A stretch of 64,000 nt of DNA from Thiocapsa roseopersicina (GCF_900106925.1 NZ_FNNZ01000001.1:434001-498000), one strand, 5' to 3'; positions 9,901 through 19,526 are shown, counted from the stretch's first letter. The notes: generated by a model from the sequence alone, not told the origin. A program made the numbers and translations.

Positions 9901-10254
9901 TTGCGCGAGCGGTTTCGCGCGCAGCGTCTGCCCGATGCCGCCGGTGTTCGTGCGATGCCGCATGGTCGACGCACGCGCTACGCCGGTCTGGTGATCTGCC
10001 GTCAGCGCCCCGCGACCGCATCCGGTGTCCTCTTCATGACCCTCGAAGACGAGACCGGCTTCGTCAACCTCGTGGTCTGGAGTCAGGTGCTCGAACGCTA
10101 CGCCCGCCTGATCAAGACCACGAACCTGCTCGGCGTCACCGGACGGATCCAGCAGCAGGATAGCGTGCCCCACCTGATCGCGGACGCCTTCTGGGACCCG
10201 CAGTCGCTGCTGCAGGTCCGGCTCGAAGCGACCTACAGCCGGGATTTTCATTGA
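6979..10254 (+). CDS. dnaE2: Error-prone DNA polymerase III alpha subunit, DnaE2
   Basis: 1091 residues from GTG 6979, which overlaps the imuB stop and gives the family-like start [17 protein letters not shown] of the PHP domain; starts further upstream would lie inside imuB. The palm Asp residues are present in PPDIDLDIE (Asp376 and Asp378) and FKVDLLALG (Asp524). The tail has the HhH region ([10 protein letters not shown]) and an OB fold ([13 protein letters not shown]). Residues about 792-854 are a Pro/Val-rich insert not expected in the family, encoded by a dispersed repeat (separate entry); the frame stays open across it. Likely role: mutagenic lesion bypass with ImuA/ImuB after LexA2 cleavage. 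Confidence 0.93.
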   Translation: MIPLWCKSHFSFLEGASHPEELVETCAALGLAGLALTDRDGVYGLVEAHVKARELGVPLIAGAEVSIEDDSTLILLAQSRDGYANLCRLLTLGRRRCAKGESRVGWREVYAHAGDLIALWGGESALLCGEADPFFIAHQLREAFDDRLYALAARHRRADEPGREARLRQRAARYRLPIVAGYEVLYHAPSRRELQDVLACIRQGIRLAEAGRRIRPNAEHALKSVHAFAKLFEDDPGAVARTLEIAERCRFNLDALRYRYPSEHLPDGSTSSQWLRRLTLEGAHERYGATLPEAVSAQVAKELALIEELDYCGYFLTMWEIVRFCRRERILCQGRGSAANSAVCYCLGITAVDPVRMGLLFERFLSRERAEPPDIDLDIEHARREEVIQHVYAKYGRDHAAMVANIIRYRVRSAVRDVGKVLGLSETSLDRLSKLLAHAGDALSGEVLRQSGLDPDQPVHRHLIRLTTEILDVPRHLSIHPGGFLLGHEPVSTLVPIENAAMPDRTVIQWDKDSLEALGLFKVDLLALGALHQLHLGFDLMRSHYGRDETMASIPADDAPTFEMIRRADTLGVFQIESRAQMAMLPRLRPRTYYDLVIEISLVRPGPITGGMVHPYLRRRAGQEPVIYPHPCLAPVLEKTLGVPLFQEQVIRLAMVAADYTPGEADQLRRDMAAWRCSGRIERHRARLVQRMIAKGIDAAFAEQVFEQIRGFGEYGFPESHAASFALIAYATAWMKCRFPDVFVCALLNAQPMGFYSPATIIEDAKRHGIEVRPIDVVRSEWDCTLEPGQVGTVAEACRVDERERSPLSPAPALVDGAALVHPTGLVQPAGLVHPADRVSDVAGLMSEAGSDARRYTVRMGARYVKGLARAQWEQLKAARAERPFASVEDLVRRTGLNAGVLSRLAESGALGALEPQRRSALWQVAGAVHEEDAPLDPGPRERAAVFTDLDAFEAIAWDHRTSLHSTLGHPLAPLRERFRAQRLPDAAGVRAMPHGRRTRYAGLVICRQRPATASGVLFMTLEDETGFVNLVVWSQVLERYARLIKTTNLLGVTGRIQQQDSVPHLIADAFWDPQSLLQVRLEATYSRDFH
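9371..9524. repeat. Dispersed repeat inserted in frame in dnaE2
   Basis: An 11-base inverted repeat GTAGGGTGGAC (9371-9381/9439-9449) and three tandem 18-base units (9435-9452, 9453-9470, 9471-9488; GCTTGTCCACCCTACGGG-like) are followed by 28 bases at 9497-9524 that recur exactly at 26817-26844 in non-coding DNA. The insert keeps the dnaE2 frame and encodes the peptide repeat [18 protein letters not shown]. Confidence 0.85.
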
Positions 10255-10271
10255 ACCTGGAAAGAGCAGTT

Positions 10272-10403
10272 GAACCGCAAAGGCGCAAAGGACGCAAAGA
10301 AAAACAACGATTTGTCTTGTCGCTCACCTTCGCCTGTCGGGTGAGCCTCGCTCTGCCGGCACTAGATCGAAGTCCTTCGCGTCTTTTGCGCCTTTGCGGT
10401 TCC
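10272..10403. repeat. Inverted-repeat element of the GAACCGCAAAGGCGCAAAGG type
   Basis: GAACCGCAAAGGCGCAAAGG followed by ACGCAAAGA at 10272-10300 is mirrored at 10374-10403, apart from a small mismatch and slip. About 70 bases separate the arms. I recognise the arms as a repeat type found in many unrelated bacteria, probably a small non-autonomous mobile element. It fills the gap between convergent dnaE2 and the RND pump and could fold into a transcription barrier. Confidence 0.7.
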
Positions 10404-10447
10404 AATTGCCGAATTTAGGTCAAAGTGGACGCCGGGCCGCTCGCTGC

Positions 10448-13400
10448 TCAGGTCTCTGCCGGCGTCGGTGTCGGCGCTGATGTGACGGCCTGCCCCGATG
10501 CCTCCCGAGCCGTCCGCCGATCCAGCCGCGACCGGATCGCCACGAAGAAAAGCGGCACGAACAAGATGTTGAGCAAGGTCCCGGCGACGACGCCGCCGAG
10601 CACGCCCGTGCCGATCGCGTTCTGCGCCCCCGAGCCCGCCCCCGAGCTGATGGCGAGCGGCACGACGCCGAAGCCGAAGGCGAGCGAGGTCATGAGGATC
10701 GGCCGCAACCGCATCCGCGCCGCCTCCAAGGCCGCGGCGACCGCGTCCTTGCCTTGCTCCTGCAGCGTCTTGGCGAACTCCACGATGAGGATGGCGTTCT
10801 TTGCCGAGAGTCCGATGGTCGCAAGCAGTCCGACCTGGAAATAGATGTCGGCCGGAAGTCCGCGTCCGGTCGCGGCGAGCACGGCACCGAGCACCCCGAG
10901 CGGCACCGCCAGGATGACCGCGAAGGGCACCGACCAGCTCTCGTAGAGTGCGGCGAGCGCCAGGAAGACCACCAGTGCCGAGAGTGCATAGAGCAGAGGG
11001 GCCTGGGCGCCCGCGGCGCGCTCCTCGAACGACAGCCCGGTCCATTCCAGACCGATCCCCGGCGGGAGCTTGGCGACCAATGCCTCGACCGCAGCCATCG
11101 CCTCGCCCGAGCTCACACCGGGTGCGGCCTGACCCATCACCTGCGCGGAGGGCAGACCGTTGTAGCGCTCCAGACGGGGCGAGCCGTAGACCCAGCTGCC
11201 GCTGGCGAAGGCGGAGAAGGGCACCATCTCGCCGTCGGCGTTGCGCGCATGCCAGTCGTCCAGGTCCTCGGGCAACATGCGATAGGGTGCGTCGGCCTGG
11301 AGATAGACCTTCTTCACACGGCCCTCGTGGACGAAGTCGTCAACATAGGAGCTGCCCCAAGCGGCGGAGAGCGCGGTGTTGATGTCCGCGAGCGAGAGTC
11401 CGAGCGCGCCGGCCTTGGTGCGGTCGATCTCGACCTTGAACTGCGCCTCGTCCTCGCGTCCGTTGGGTCGGACCGCGGCGAGGGCGGGATCGGCGTTCGC
11501 CATCCCGAGGAATTGGCCGCGCGCGGCCATCAGGGCCTCGTGGCCCACGCCGCCGCGGTCCTGGAGCTGGGCGTCCCAGCCCGTTCCGGTGCCGAGCTCG
11601 ATGACGGCCGGCGGCACGAAGGCGAAGACCTGCGCATCGCGGATCTGCGAGAAGGCTTTCATCGCCCGTCCGGCGACCGCTTTCACCTTCAGGTCCGGCC
11701 GTTTGCGCTCGTCCCAGTCCTTCATACGGACGAACCCGAACGCCATGTTCTGGCCCTGTCCGGCGAAGCTGAAGCCGGCCACGGTGATGAGCTCCTGGAC
11801 CGCCTCGGACTCGTCTTCGAGGAAGTGGCGCTCGACCTCGCGCAGCACCTCCAGCGTGCGCTCGCGTGTCGCGCCGGCAGGCAGCATCACCTGGGTGATG
11901 AGGATGCCCTGATCCTCGTCCGGCAGGAAGGCGGTCGGCAGGCGTGCATAGGACAGGCCCAGGCCGACGACGAGCATGAGATAGACCACGAGGAACAGCT
12001 TGCGTCGTCCCAGGATGCCCTTAACACCCTTCACATAGCCCGTGGTGCCGCGGTTGAAGTTGCGGTTGAACCAGCCGAAGAAGCCGCGTCGCTCGCCCTG
12101 ATGTCCGGGCTTGAGCAGGGTCGCCGCCAGGGCGGGGCTCAGGGTTAGGGCGACCACCACGGACAGCAGCATGGCCGAGACGATGGTGATGGAAAACTGC
12201 CGGTAGATGACCCCGGTCGAGCCGCCAAAGAAGGCCATGGGCACGAAGACGGCGGAGAGCACCAGCGCGATGCCGATCAGCGCGCTGGTGATCTGATCCA
12301 TGGAACGGCGTGTCGCCTCCTTGGGCGGCAGACCCTCCTCGTGCATCACACGCTCGACGTTCTCCACCACCACGATGGCGTCGTCCACCAGCAGCCCGAT
12401 CGCCAGCACCATCGCGAATAGCGTGAGCGTATTGATCGAATAGCCGAAGGCCGCCAGCACGCCGAAGGTGCCGAGCAGCACGACCGGTACGGCAAGCGTC
12501 GGGATCAGGGTCGCACGGAAGTTTTGCAGGAACAGATACATGACCAGGAAGACCAGGATCACGGCCTCGATCAGGGTCTTGATCACCTCGCCGATGGAGA
12601 TCCTCACGAAGGGCGTCGTGTCGTAAGGAAACACCGCCTCGACCCCGGCCGGGAAGAAGGGGGCAAGCTCGTCGAGTCGCGCACGCACGGCCGCCGCGGT
12701 CTCGAGCGCATTGGCCCCGGTCGCAAGACGGATCGCCATGCCGGCGGCCGGGCTGCCCTTGTGGAAGGCGGCGGTGTTGTAGCTCTCGCTGCCCAGCTCG
12801 ATGCGGGCCACATCGCGCAGATAGACCGTGGAGCCGTCCGCCGCGGTGCGCACCCGGACCGCGCCGAATGCCTCGGGCGTGTTGAGCCGGCTCTGTACGT
12901 TCACGGTCGCGTTGAGGCGCTGGCCGGGCTCGGCCGGAACGGCGCCGAGCTGACCGGCCGAAATCTGGGCGTTCTCGGCCTTGATGGCGTTCGCGACATC
13001 GGCCGGCGTCAGACCGAACTGATTGAGCCGGTTCGGGTCGAGCCAGATGCGCATCGCATACTGGGCACCGAAAAGGGTGATCTCGCCGACACCGGGCACG
13101 CGGCTGAGCGGGTCCTTGACCAGGCTGGCCATGTAGTCGCTCATATCCGCGCTTTCGAGCCGCCCGTCGCGCGAGACGAAGGCGACGACCATCATGAAGT
13201 TGCGCACCGATTTGGCGACCTGCAGCCCCTGCTGGGTCACCTGCGCGGGCAAGAGCGCCGTGGCCGTCTGCAGCTTGTTCTGGACCTGCATCTGGGCGAC
13301 GTCCGGATTCGTGCCGTTCTCGAAGGTCATGGTGACCGTCGCGATCCCGGTCGACTCGCTGGTCGAGGACATGTAGCGCAGCCCGTCGAGCCCGTTCATC

Positions 13401-13603
13401 TGCTGCTCGATGACCTGAGTCACGGAGTCCTGCAGCGTTTGGGCCGAGGCACCCGGATAGTTGGCCGTGACGGAGATCGCCGGCGGCGCGATGCTCGGAT
13501 ACTGGGCGACCGGCAGGGTCAGGATCGACAGCACCCCGGCGAGCATGATGACGATCGCGATGACCCAGGCGAAGACGGGTCGATCGATGAAGAAACGGGC
13601 CAT
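10448..13603 (-). CDS. Multidrug efflux RND permease, AcrB/MexB family (HAE1)
   Basis: 1051 residues, the normal length. The start [17 protein letters not shown], the porter segment [19 protein letters not shown], the TM4 acidic pair in [16 protein letters not shown] and the TM10 Lys in [15 protein letters not shown] are all present, so the proton relay looks intact. It is an inner-membrane drug/proton antiporter expected to work as a trimer with the adaptor encoded 64 bases upstream on the same strand. No outer-membrane factor is linked, so a TolC-like protein from elsewhere would be needed. Substrates cannot be inferred. Confidence 0.93.
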   Translation of the reverse strand: MARFFIDRPVFAWVIAIVIMLAGVLSILTLPVAQYPSIAPPAISVTANYPGASAQTLQDSVTQVIEQQMNGLDGLRYMSSTSESTGIATVTMTFENGTNPDVAQMQVQNKLQTATALLPAQVTQQGLQVAKSVRNFMMVVAFVSRDGRLESADMSDYMASLVKDPLSRVPGVGEITLFGAQYAMRIWLDPNRLNQFGLTPADVANAIKAENAQISAGQLGAVPAEPGQRLNATVNVQSRLNTPEAFGAVRVRTAADGSTVYLRDVARIELGSESYNTAAFHKGSPAAGMAIRLATGANALETAAAVRARLDELAPFFPAGVEAVFPYDTTPFVRISIGEVIKTLIEAVILVFLVMYLFLQNFRATLIPTLAVPVVLLGTFGVLAAFGYSINTLTLFAMVLAIGLLVDDAIVVVENVERVMHEEGLPPKEATRRSMDQITSALIGIALVLSAVFVPMAFFGGSTGVIYRQFSITIVSAMLLSVVVALTLSPALAATLLKPGHQGERRGFFGWFNRNFNRGTTGYVKGVKGILGRRKLFLVVYLMLVVGLGLSYARLPTAFLPDEDQGILITQVMLPAGATRERTLEVLREVERHFLEDESEAVQELITVAGFSFAGQGQNMAFGFVRMKDWDERKRPDLKVKAVAGRAMKAFSQIRDAQVFAFVPPAVIELGTGTGWDAQLQDRGGVGHEALMAARGQFLGMANADPALAAVRPNGREDEAQFKVEIDRTKAGALGLSLADINTALSAAWGSSYVDDFVHEGRVKKVYLQADAPYRMLPEDLDDWHARNADGEMVPFSAFASGSWVYGSPRLERYNGLPSAQVMGQAAPGVSSGEAMAAVEALVAKLPPGIGLEWTGLSFEERAAGAQAPLLYALSALVVFLALAALYESWSVPFAVILAVPLGVLGAVLAATGRGLPADIYFQVGLLATIGLSAKNAILIVEFAKTLQEQGKDAVAAALEAARMRLRPILMTSLAFGFGVVPLAISSGAGSGAQNAIGTGVLGGVVAGTLLNILFVPLFFVAIRSRLDRRTAREASGQAVTSAPTPTPAET

Positions 13604-13667
13604 GGGGTTGGGGTCCTTGGTTCGGGAGTGTGGGGCGCGGGGGTGGTCAGCCGTCGGCGTGTAGTGC

Positions 13668-14846
13668 TCAATTCACCGCCGCAAAGCCCGGTTGATCGCT
13701 GAGGTCCATCACCCGGACCTGCGCTCCCGGTCGGGCCTTTTGGCTGCCTTCGACGATGACGCGATCGCCCGGCTCGAGCCCGGCGTCCACCAGCCATTGA
13801 TCGCCGATGGTGCGTGTCGTCTCGATCTTGCGCTCCTCCACCTTGCCCTCGTCGTTTACGACCAAGGCGATCGGGTTGCCGCGACGATCGTGCTGGACAC
13901 CTTGTTGCGGAACCAGGATGGCGTCCGAGCGGATGCCTTCCTCCACCCGAGCGCGGACGAACATCCCCGGCAGAAGCTCTTGCTCGGGGTTCGGGATGGT
14001 GGCGCGCAACGTGACCGTGCCGGTTCCCTGGTCGACCGTGACCTCGGAGGATTCCAGGCGTCCCGCATGCGGATGGATCCTGCCGTCCTCCAAGATGAGC
14101 GTCACCTTTGCCTGCTCGCCGTCCGGTTTCTCCAGGCGACCGTCGGCGAGGGCGCGGCGCAGCTTGAGCAGCTGGGTGCTGGATTGGGTGAGGTCGACGT
14201 AAATCGGATCGATCTGCTGCACGGTCGCCAGCGCTTCGGCCTGGTTGGCCGTCACCAAGGCACCTTGGGTGACGGTCGAGCGTCCGATCCGCCCGGCGAT
14301 CGGCGACTCGACCCGGCTGTAGGCCAGATCGATCTGCGCGCGCTCCAAGGCGGCCTGATCGACGGCGACACTGGCCACGGCCTCCTTGAGCGCCGCCTGG
14401 GTGTCGTCGTTGTCTTCCTGACTCACCGCCTTGGACTTGGCGAGAAGCGCATAGCGATCGGCCTTCAGCCGCGCCCGATCCAAGGTCGCCTGCGAGCGCG
14501 CCAGTGCGGCCTCGGCGCTGTCGTAAGCCGCCTGGTAGACCGCCGGGTCGATCTGATAGAGCACTTGGCCGGCGCTGATCTCGCCGCCTTCGGTAAAGAG
14601 CCGATCCTGGATAAGGCCGCTCACGCGCGGGCGCACCTCCGCAATCCGATACGGCACGGTGCGGCCGGGCAGCTCGGTCGTCAGGGTGGTCGGGCGGGCG
14701 ACGATCGTGATCGTGCCGACCTCGGGTGGCGGAGGAGCCGCAGGCGCGGCACCGCTGCCGGGGGTCTGATTGCAGCCGGCGAGGAGCAAGACGAGGCCGA
14801 TCGGCCAGGCACGAGCGATGCCGATGTGACGGGGGGCGGATCCCAT
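13668..14846 (-). CDS. RND efflux periplasmic adaptor lipoprotein, AcrA/MexA family
   Basis: 392 residues. The signal peptide ends in a lipobox (LVLLLAGC, Cys about 25), so the protein should be acylated and held at the inner membrane. The lipoyl domain halves ([20 protein letters not shown] and [21 protein letters not shown]) flank a coiled-coil hairpin, followed by the beta-barrel ([19 protein letters not shown]). It is the first gene of the two-gene pump operon and is divergent from the TetR-family gene, with 213 bases between the starts. Confidence 0.92.
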   Translation of the reverse strand: MGSAPRHIGIARAWPIGLVLLLAGCNQTPGSGAAPAAPPPPEVGTITIVARPTTLTTELPGRTVPYRIAEVRPRVSGLIQDRLFTEGGEISAGQVLYQIDPAVYQAAYDSAEAALARSQATLDRARLKADRYALLAKSKAVSQEDNDDTQAALKEAVASVAVDQAALERAQIDLAYSRVESPIAGRIGRSTVTQGALVTANQAEALATVQQIDPIYVDLTQSSTQLLKLRRALADGRLEKPDGEQAKVTLILEDGRIHPHAGRLESSEVTVDQGTGTVTLRATIPNPEQELLPGMFVRARVEEGIRSDAILVPQQGVQHDRRGNPIALVVNDEGKVEERKIETTRTIGDQWLVDAGLEPGDRVIVEGSQKARPGAQVRVMDLSDQPGFAAVN

Positions 14847-14911
14847 GAGATACCTCGAAGTGCGATGCCAGTGTCGACTGTTTGAGGTGTCGACCGTTGA
14901 CTGTTGTAGAG

Positions 14912-14940
14912 TGAACGTTCATTCTAGTTCGTGACCGAAC
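14912..14940. promoter_or_regulatory. Palindromes between the efflux operon and its TetR-type regulator
   Basis: A perfect 10-base palindrome TGAACGTTCA (14912-14921) is followed six bases later by GTTCG-TGAC-CGAAC (14927-14940). Their place between divergent pump and regulator genes makes them the best candidates for the regulator's operator and for overlapping promoters. Inferred from symmetry and location only. Confidence 0.55.
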
Positions 14941-15059
14941 TTTAGACCCGCGAGTCGAGGAGGTCAAGGTGTAAGGTGTCGTGCGCGGTTCGAGCCCGTC
15001 GCGGCGCCGTCATCAAAGAGCGCCCGCGCAACGGCGCGAACAGGCAACGGAGGAGGAAG

Positions 15060-15656
15060 ATGCAGGGGCCGAATCAAGAGCAGGAACCCAGCCGCGGTCA
15101 GGCGAGGCGCCAACAGATCCTCGACGCGGCGGCCGCCTGTTTCGTCCGCGAGGGGTTTCACGGGACCAGCATCGCGAAGATCTCGAAGGCTGCCGGGATG
15201 AGTCCCGGCCACATCTATCACTTCTTCGAGAGCAAGGAGTCGATCATCGGCGCCTTGGTGGAGCGCAAGCTGGACTGCTCGCTCGAGATGGTCCTTCAGT
15301 TCGAATGCGAGGACGACCTCTTTCAGGCCATGATCGACCGCGTCGAGGTCGGTCTGAACGAGAAGACCGACCTGAACAAGGCTGCGCTGGAGGTTGAGAT
15401 CCTCGCCGAGGCCGCCCGCAATCCGGCCGTCGCGGAGATCGTCCGCGCCGCCGATGCCGCCAAGCGCGAGCGACTCTGCGCCCTGCATCGCGCCGCCCGA
15501 CAAGCCCGCGGGATGGAGGTCGAGGATGCCGACGCGGCGATCGAGGTCATCATGGCCCTCTTCGACGGGCTGTCCGGTCGCGCCATCAGCCACCCCGATC
15601 TAGACAAGGCGGCGTTGCTGCCGCTGCTGCGGAGCGCCTTGCGCGCGCTACTCTAA
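15060..15656 (+). CDS. TetR/AcrR-family transcriptional regulator
   Basis: 198 residues from ATG 15060, preceded by the strong ribosome-binding site AGGAGGA at 15051-15057; longer in-frame starts have none. The N-terminal helix-turn-helix is clear (ARRQQILDAAAACFVREGF, then TSIAKISKAAGMSPGHIYHFF). The C-terminal ligand domain is typical in size and unassigned. It is divergent from the AcrAB-type pump genes, so local repression of the pump relieved by a bound ligand is the likely role. The C-terminal half resembles regulators annotated as AcrR/BetI-like, but I would not name it further. Confidence 0.9.
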   Translation: MQGPNQEQEPSRGQARRQQILDAAAACFVREGFHGTSIAKISKAAGMSPGHIYHFFESKESIIGALVERKLDCSLEMVLQFECEDDLFQAMIDRVEVGLNEKTDLNKAALEVEILAEAARNPAVAEIVRAADAAKRERLCALHRAARQARGMEVEDADAAIEVIMALFDGLSGRAISHPDLDKAALLPLLRSALRALL

Positions 15657-15798
15657 CCCTTGGCCCGCCCGTCGATGCGCGCCCGACGATCGATCGGCGC
15701 CGAGTCGCTCGGCAGCCAGCGGCCGGATCGCGAGACAGGCCATGCAGCACCGGCGACATTCCGATCCCCCGCCAAGCCCCATCGAGCGCAGCCCACCT

Positions 15799-15846
15799 GG
15801 GATCGACGACTTGCAGTCGTCCTCTTCCACCGCCCTGACAGCCAAC
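15799..15846. repeat. Dispersed repeat, copy 1 (CGACTTGCAGTCG core)
   Basis: These 48 bases match, in opposite orientation, 28885-28931 with only a few mismatches. The core CGACT-TGC-AGTCG is itself a dyad, followed by CCTCTTCC. The surrounding 15657-16038 holds no convincing gene. Confidence 0.75.
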
Positions 15847-16038
15847 AACATCGAGTCCAACTCGACCTTCCCGAGAACCGTGCGGAACACCCTTCAGCGG
15901 AGACTCTGGTCGAGGCCATTACCTCCAATTTTGACTTGAGGCATCCTTAGGCTAATCTTGACTGGCGTTGCATGAAACTCGGAACACGTCGGCAAGGAAT
16001 AACCAAAGTGAACTTCGGTGCCTCCAAGAATTCGTGAA

Positions 16039-16278
16039 ATGAAAGACAGTGCCAGATACGCAAAGATCGTTGAATGGTCCGAGGAAGACGGCTGTTATGT
16101 GGGAAGCTGCCCCGGTTTAATGTTCGGGGGCTGCCGCGGTGACGACGAGAAGGCTGTCTTTGATGAGCTTTGCCAAATCGTGGAAGAAATGATTGAACTC
16201 TACAGATGCGATAATAGGCCGCTTCCTCGGCCGACGTCTGGAAAGGATTTCGCGAATCTGCTGCAGAACGTAGCCTAA
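16039..16278 (+). CDS. HicB-family antitoxin-like protein, apparently without HicA
   Basis: 79 residues from ATG 16039 (MKDSARYAKIVEW); a GTG at 16018 would add seven residues but has no better start signal. The partial RNase-H-like HicB fold is recognisable: YAKIVEWSEEDGCYVGSCPGL, an AVFDELCQIVEEMIELY helix and a short basic tail. HicB normally neutralises the HicA mRNA interferase encoded beside it, but no HicA-like gene is seen on either side. Just upstream, 15972-16037 encodes only 21 residues of unknown nature. Either the toxin gene was lost or this is a free-standing HicB-like protein. Confidence 0.72.
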   Translation: MKDSARYAKIVEWSEEDGCYVGSCPGLMFGGCRGDDEKAVFDELCQIVEEMIELYRCDNRPLPRPTSGKDFANLLQNVA

Positions 16279-16444
16279 TGAATCAGATTGGATCGTGCGA
16301 CCAGAGCCTGCAGCGAAGCGTCAAATCCAGCATTCACGAGCTACGTGATTGCAGGATTTGACGCTTCGCTTGCGACAGGACTCACGCCCAGGACCTCTTT
16401 TGAGCTGCTGGAACGGAATCAGGTAAACTGTCCCCGTAATTGCA

Positions 16445-16588
16445 GAAGCGCCGTCCCACATCGGTCAACGACAACGCCGGCCCGCTCACGCAGGCCGCCA
16501 CCGCGGCGAACACTGTCGCGAGACGTGTGCGGTGAATCGACTGCAGCAACGGATCGAGGCAGCGGTGTAAGATGGTTCCTGCATGCAC
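16445..16588 (-). pseudogene. IS4-family transposase, N-terminal remnant
   Basis: Read on the minus strand from GTG 16588, about 47 residues (AGTILHRCLDPLLQSIH through ALSLTDVGRRF) resemble the N-terminus of IS4-family transposases. Similarity stops near 16447, where the sequence changes to GGGGACAGTTTACCTG, a motif often seen next to repeats. Nothing of the DDE catalytic part remains, so it is a dead fragment. The recognition is from memory of the family's N-terminal pattern. Confidence 0.5.
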
Positions 16589-16743
16589 GGGGGGTCTCCT
16601 GGCGGGTTTCGTCGCTTTACCAGGGACAACGACCTCTCGTGCATGTTCAATCCTGCACCAAAAATGCTATTTAACGCACTGAAAAAATTTACGTTATTCT
16701 GGGGATACCTCAGGGTCCGTCCCCGGTTTCATAGGAGTTTGCA

Positions 16744-17061
16744 ATGCTCGATGATGTTAGAGCTGTATTTATGCCGTATTGCTTAGACAAGCAGCAAGAT
16801 GGGCGGTATGCGATCTTGAATAGGGAATATAAGCCAGTTGGGTTTTTTACAAAAGAATGGATCAAGTACGCAGACTATCCAGTGTTAGTGGATTTAAAAG
16901 GCCTAGGGCCAAAAACAGTAGAAAAACTTTCATATGACGGAAGCTCCGACCCGAATCGTATATATCTTTATGACGACAGGACTGCCCCAAATAGGGGCGA
17001 CCAAAATATGAAGGAGTATCTTAAGCGATTGTCAATATTGGCAATGCTCAAGGTTTCATAG
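16744..17061 (+). CDS. Hypothetical protein, AT-rich, unknown family
   Basis: 105 residues. ATG 16744 has AGGAG six bases upstream (16733-16737). I recognise no family. A GLGPKTVEKL segment near residues 53-62 has the feel of a helix-hairpin-helix, but no second element supports it. Base composition and codon use (TTT, AAA, ATA) are far more AT-rich than the flanking core genes, so this is probably acquired DNA. It lies at the start of the AT-rich block that also holds the HEPN-motif gene. Confidence 0.6.
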   Translation: MLDDVRAVFMPYCLDKQQDGRYAILNREYKPVGFFTKEWIKYADYPVLVDLKGLGPKTVEKLSYDGSSDPNRIYLYDDRTAPNRGDQNMKEYLKRLSILAMLKVS

Positions 17062-17063
17062 GT

Positions 17064-17104
17064 CAAAATAAATTGTGGCCGACCACATTTGATTGGAAGA
17101 ATGG
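17064..17104. repeat. Left imperfect direct repeat flanking the HEPN-motif gene
   Basis: 41 bases containing GACCACATTTGATTGGAAG align with 18078-18118 in the same orientation at about 70% identity by eye (GACCACGTTTAATTGCAAG there). The repeats are 1014 bases apart and bracket the gene at 17198-17992. Confidence 0.55.
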
Positions 17105-17197
17105 ACGTGATAAACCGGTTTCTGCCCCGATAAACTCGCTGAATCGCCGTGCCGGCGGAGTCGCTTAACCTATTCGTTAGCCACGGAAGAAATGCAC

Positions 17198-17992
17198 ATG
17201 AATAACATCGAGAAATACAAAGATGATTTGGACGCATTGGTTATGCTCGGCCATGAGATGGAGCTGGACCTGACGTATCGCCACCTAAAAGAGCAGGGCG
17301 AACTCACCGATGAAGATGGAAAGCACGCAGACAAGATAAGAGAATCATTTGAGAAAAGTTATCAGCGATGGTACACCGAATCATGCTCCGTCATTAGACA
17401 GTTAATTCCATTTCGTTATGATGAATTCGAGCATCTTTATAAGGGCGAAGGCAGAAGAAAAGACATAAACGGTCATACTTATACGATCCAAGATTGGCAA
17501 AATGGAATCCGCTCAGGCAGAACCGCTAACGGAAAAAAAGTGTTTGATGATTTTGCTGGGGCTACCATGAGGTTTAAGACTCAGCTAAGCATACTTAAAT
17601 CAATTCAATCAAGATTCACAAGCACGTTATTTGACATTAGGCAGCTCGTTCAGGCTGATCTTTTTGATTCTGAGTTGGGCGCCGCGAGGGAACTCTTGAA
17701 GCACAAATTTGTTCGGGGCGCAGGAGCGATAGCTGGCGTTGTCTTGGAAAGACACTTAGCGCAAGTAATGCAAAATCACAGTATAACCACACGTAAGACG
17801 AATCCTTCGATTAGTGAGTTTAACGATTTGCTAAAGAACGCAGGTGTTCTCGATACACCATCTTGGAGGCAGATTCAAAGGCTTGGCGACATTCGCAATC
17901 TTTGCGATCATAACAAGGAGCGAGAACCAACAATGGAAGAAACGGAAGAGCTAATAAGCGGTGTAGAAAAGTTCACAAAGACGTTATTTTAG
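17198..17992 (+). CDS. HEPN-motif protein, possible ribonuclease, AT-rich
   Basis: 264 residues. I chose ATG 17198 because GGAAGA at 17185-17190 is 7 bases away; ATG 17192 would leave only one base. The protein is helical and charged, with no membrane segment. Near the C-terminus IRNLCDHNKERE contains RN-xxx-H, the catalytic signature of HEPN RNases, in a fitting helical setting after GVVLERHLAQVM. Many HEPN proteins act as toxins or anti-phage effectors, but no MNT or other partner is adjacent. It lies in an AT-rich island between short direct repeats. Family membership is an inference from the motif; the function is untested. Confidence 0.6.
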   Translation: MNNIEKYKDDLDALVMLGHEMELDLTYRHLKEQGELTDEDGKHADKIRESFEKSYQRWYTESCSVIRQLIPFRYDEFEHLYKGEGRRKDINGHTYTIQDWQNGIRSGRTANGKKVFDDFAGATMRFKTQLSILKSIQSRFTSTLFDIRQLVQADLFDSELGAARELLKHKFVRGAGAIAGVVLERHLAQVMQNHSITTRKTNPSISEFNDLLKNAGVLDTPSWRQIQRLGDIRNLCDHNKEREPTMEETEELISGVEKFTKTLF

Positions 17993-18077
17993 CAAGCTCC
18001 GTGTTCCGTAGTAAGTGTGCCGAGTTCCGATATCCCTGTCTTGGGTTCGGGTTCTGGGGAGTTTTTTGAAATAAACA

Positions 18078-18118
18078 GGAAATAAGCAGGGACGGACCAC
18101 GTTTAATTGCAAGAAGGG
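18078..18118. repeat. Right imperfect direct repeat flanking the HEPN-motif gene
   Basis: Partner of 17064-17104, including GACCACGTTTAATTGCAAG. The rest of the 349-base gap 17993-18341 shows no gene that I can support. Confidence 0.55.
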
Positions 18119-18341
18119 GCGGGAGTAGCAAAAGGGGCCGAATGGCACTCAGTTAAGCGGGAGTATTTCAATATCATAGGCTTACGCGAACACCAATGGT
18201 CAAGACACTGTTAAACTGGGCATGGATCTCGGCTTTCTAGGTCTCCGACGGCGGCTCTGCGACTTTTCGCGAAAAGGGGCCGGGCTCAATTTCTGCTACA
18301 TACGTGCAGCCTCAACGGGCTTCATCACGGCGATTCCGGCC

Positions 18342-19208
18342 TCAGGACATCTCGCCCAATGCCTGCGCGACTGCCTGTTGAAATACCGCCTCATCGGCCG
18401 CGATGCCCGTCCAGGCGGAAAAGATCTGCATTGCCAGTTGAACCAGCATGTCGACGCCATCGACGATCGGGCAGCCCTTGTCCTTAGCCGTCTGCAGGAA
18501 GGGGGTGATGCGCGGATTGGTGATCACATCGACAAGGGTGGTGACTGGGGTGATCTGGTCCCAATGGATCGGGATGGATTCCAGCTCGGGCGCACAGCCC
18601 AGATGCGTGGCGTTCATGAGGATCTGGGTGCCGGCAGGGATCTCCGCTTCGCCGACCCAGGGTTGCCAGACGGCAGGCACGCCCGAGGCCCGGGTGACGG
18701 TTGCGGCGACCTCCTCGCCTTGTGCCTGGCGCCGGGTAATGAGGGTCAGGTGGGACGCTCCGGCCCAAGCCAGCTCGACGGCCATGGCCCGCCCGGCACC
18801 GCCGGCGCCGAGCATGGCCACTCGCTTGCCCGCGATCGGCGTGACCTTTTCGATGGCCTTGACGACACCCTTGCCGTCGTTGTTGTGGCCGATCAGCCGG
18901 CCCGCATCAATGGTCATGTAATTGGCGGCGCCGATCGCTTGCACATCCGCATCGACCTCGTCGAGGAAGGGGATGGACGCCACCTTGTAAGGCACGGTGA
19001 TACACGCCCCGGCGAATCCCAGCGCACGGACCCCGGCAATGGCCGCCGGCAACAGGTCTTCCGTGGGGAGGTCGCATTTCCAGAATTGCCAATGAAGGCC
19101 GTGGTGGGCGTAGACGGCGTCGAACATGCGGTCGATGGGGTTCTCGGCGACCGGATGGCCAAGCATGGTGGTCAGTTGCTTCTGCGGGGGCAGAGAGAGG
19201 ATGGACAC
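18342..19208 (-). CDS. Shikimate dehydrogenase-like (AroE family) oxidoreductase
   Basis: 288 residues from GTG 19208, which has CTGGAG about 7 bases upstream; longer starts give a non-homologous, low-complexity N-terminus. The substrate domain carries LGHPVAENPIDRMFDA and ITVPYKVASIP with the catalytic Lys; the Asp partner is in GHNNDGKG. The nucleotide loop is GAGGAGRAMAVELA, followed by ITRR, suggesting NADP. Divergences such as HPVAENP for the usual HPIxHSxSP suggest a paralogue (quinate or other hydroxy-acid substrate) rather than the housekeeping AroE. No aromatic-pathway gene is adjacent. Confidence 0.82.
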   Translation of the reverse strand: MSILSLPPQKQLTTMLGHPVAENPIDRMFDAVYAHHGLHWQFWKCDLPTEDLLPAAIAGVRALGFAGACITVPYKVASIPFLDEVDADVQAIGAANYMTIDAGRLIGHNNDGKGVVKAIEKVTPIAGKRVAMLGAGGAGRAMAVELAWAGASHLTLITRRQAQGEEVAATVTRASGVPAVWQPWVGEAEIPAGTQILMNATHLGCAPELESIPIHWDQITPVTTLVDVITNPRITPFLQTAKDKGCPIVDGVDMLVQLAMQIFSAWTGIAADEAVFQQAVAQALGEMS

Positions 19209-19526
19209 GGGCGATCTCCAGGAGCGGATCAGGGTCGAGGTGTGTCTGAGCCGGGTGGATTGACTGCCGGTCAGGTGCCTGCGGCCCAACCGGTGACATG
19301 CACAGGACGGGCATTGATCTGCCGGGCCGGGGGATGCTGTGCTGCAGCGTGCGGCATCGCTCCGGGGTTGGCAGGGCCACCGCATCTACACGCCAGGGTA
19401 TTGGCCTGCCCTCCAGTATAGGCAAGCGCGGGGTCATCCGCCCCTTGGTGGAAGACTCAAGTCGACCCGGTGGATGGGGCGCGGCGGACATCATCGCAAC
19501 TCGCCAACCTCGCGCGCGCCTCATCT
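19209..19526. other. Non-coding stretch
   Basis: 318 bases between the starts and ends of two minus-strand genes. Apart from the ribosome-binding site of the shikimate dehydrogenase-like gene I see no gene, repeat or terminator here. Confidence 0.5.

Noticed and set aside
10754..12148. Long plus-strand frame inside the AcrB-type gene
   Set aside because: Antisense shadow of a complete RND permease with no domain of its own.
16288..16674. Plus-strand frame of 128 codons
   Set aside because: It runs across the IS4 remnant in antisense and has no start signal or family; treated as chance.
17062..17197. Integron attC-like site (CTTAAC ... GTTAGCC before the HEPN gene)
   Set aside because: The right-hand core resembles an attC end, but no matching RYYYAAC left core or folded stem is present, and there is no integrase.
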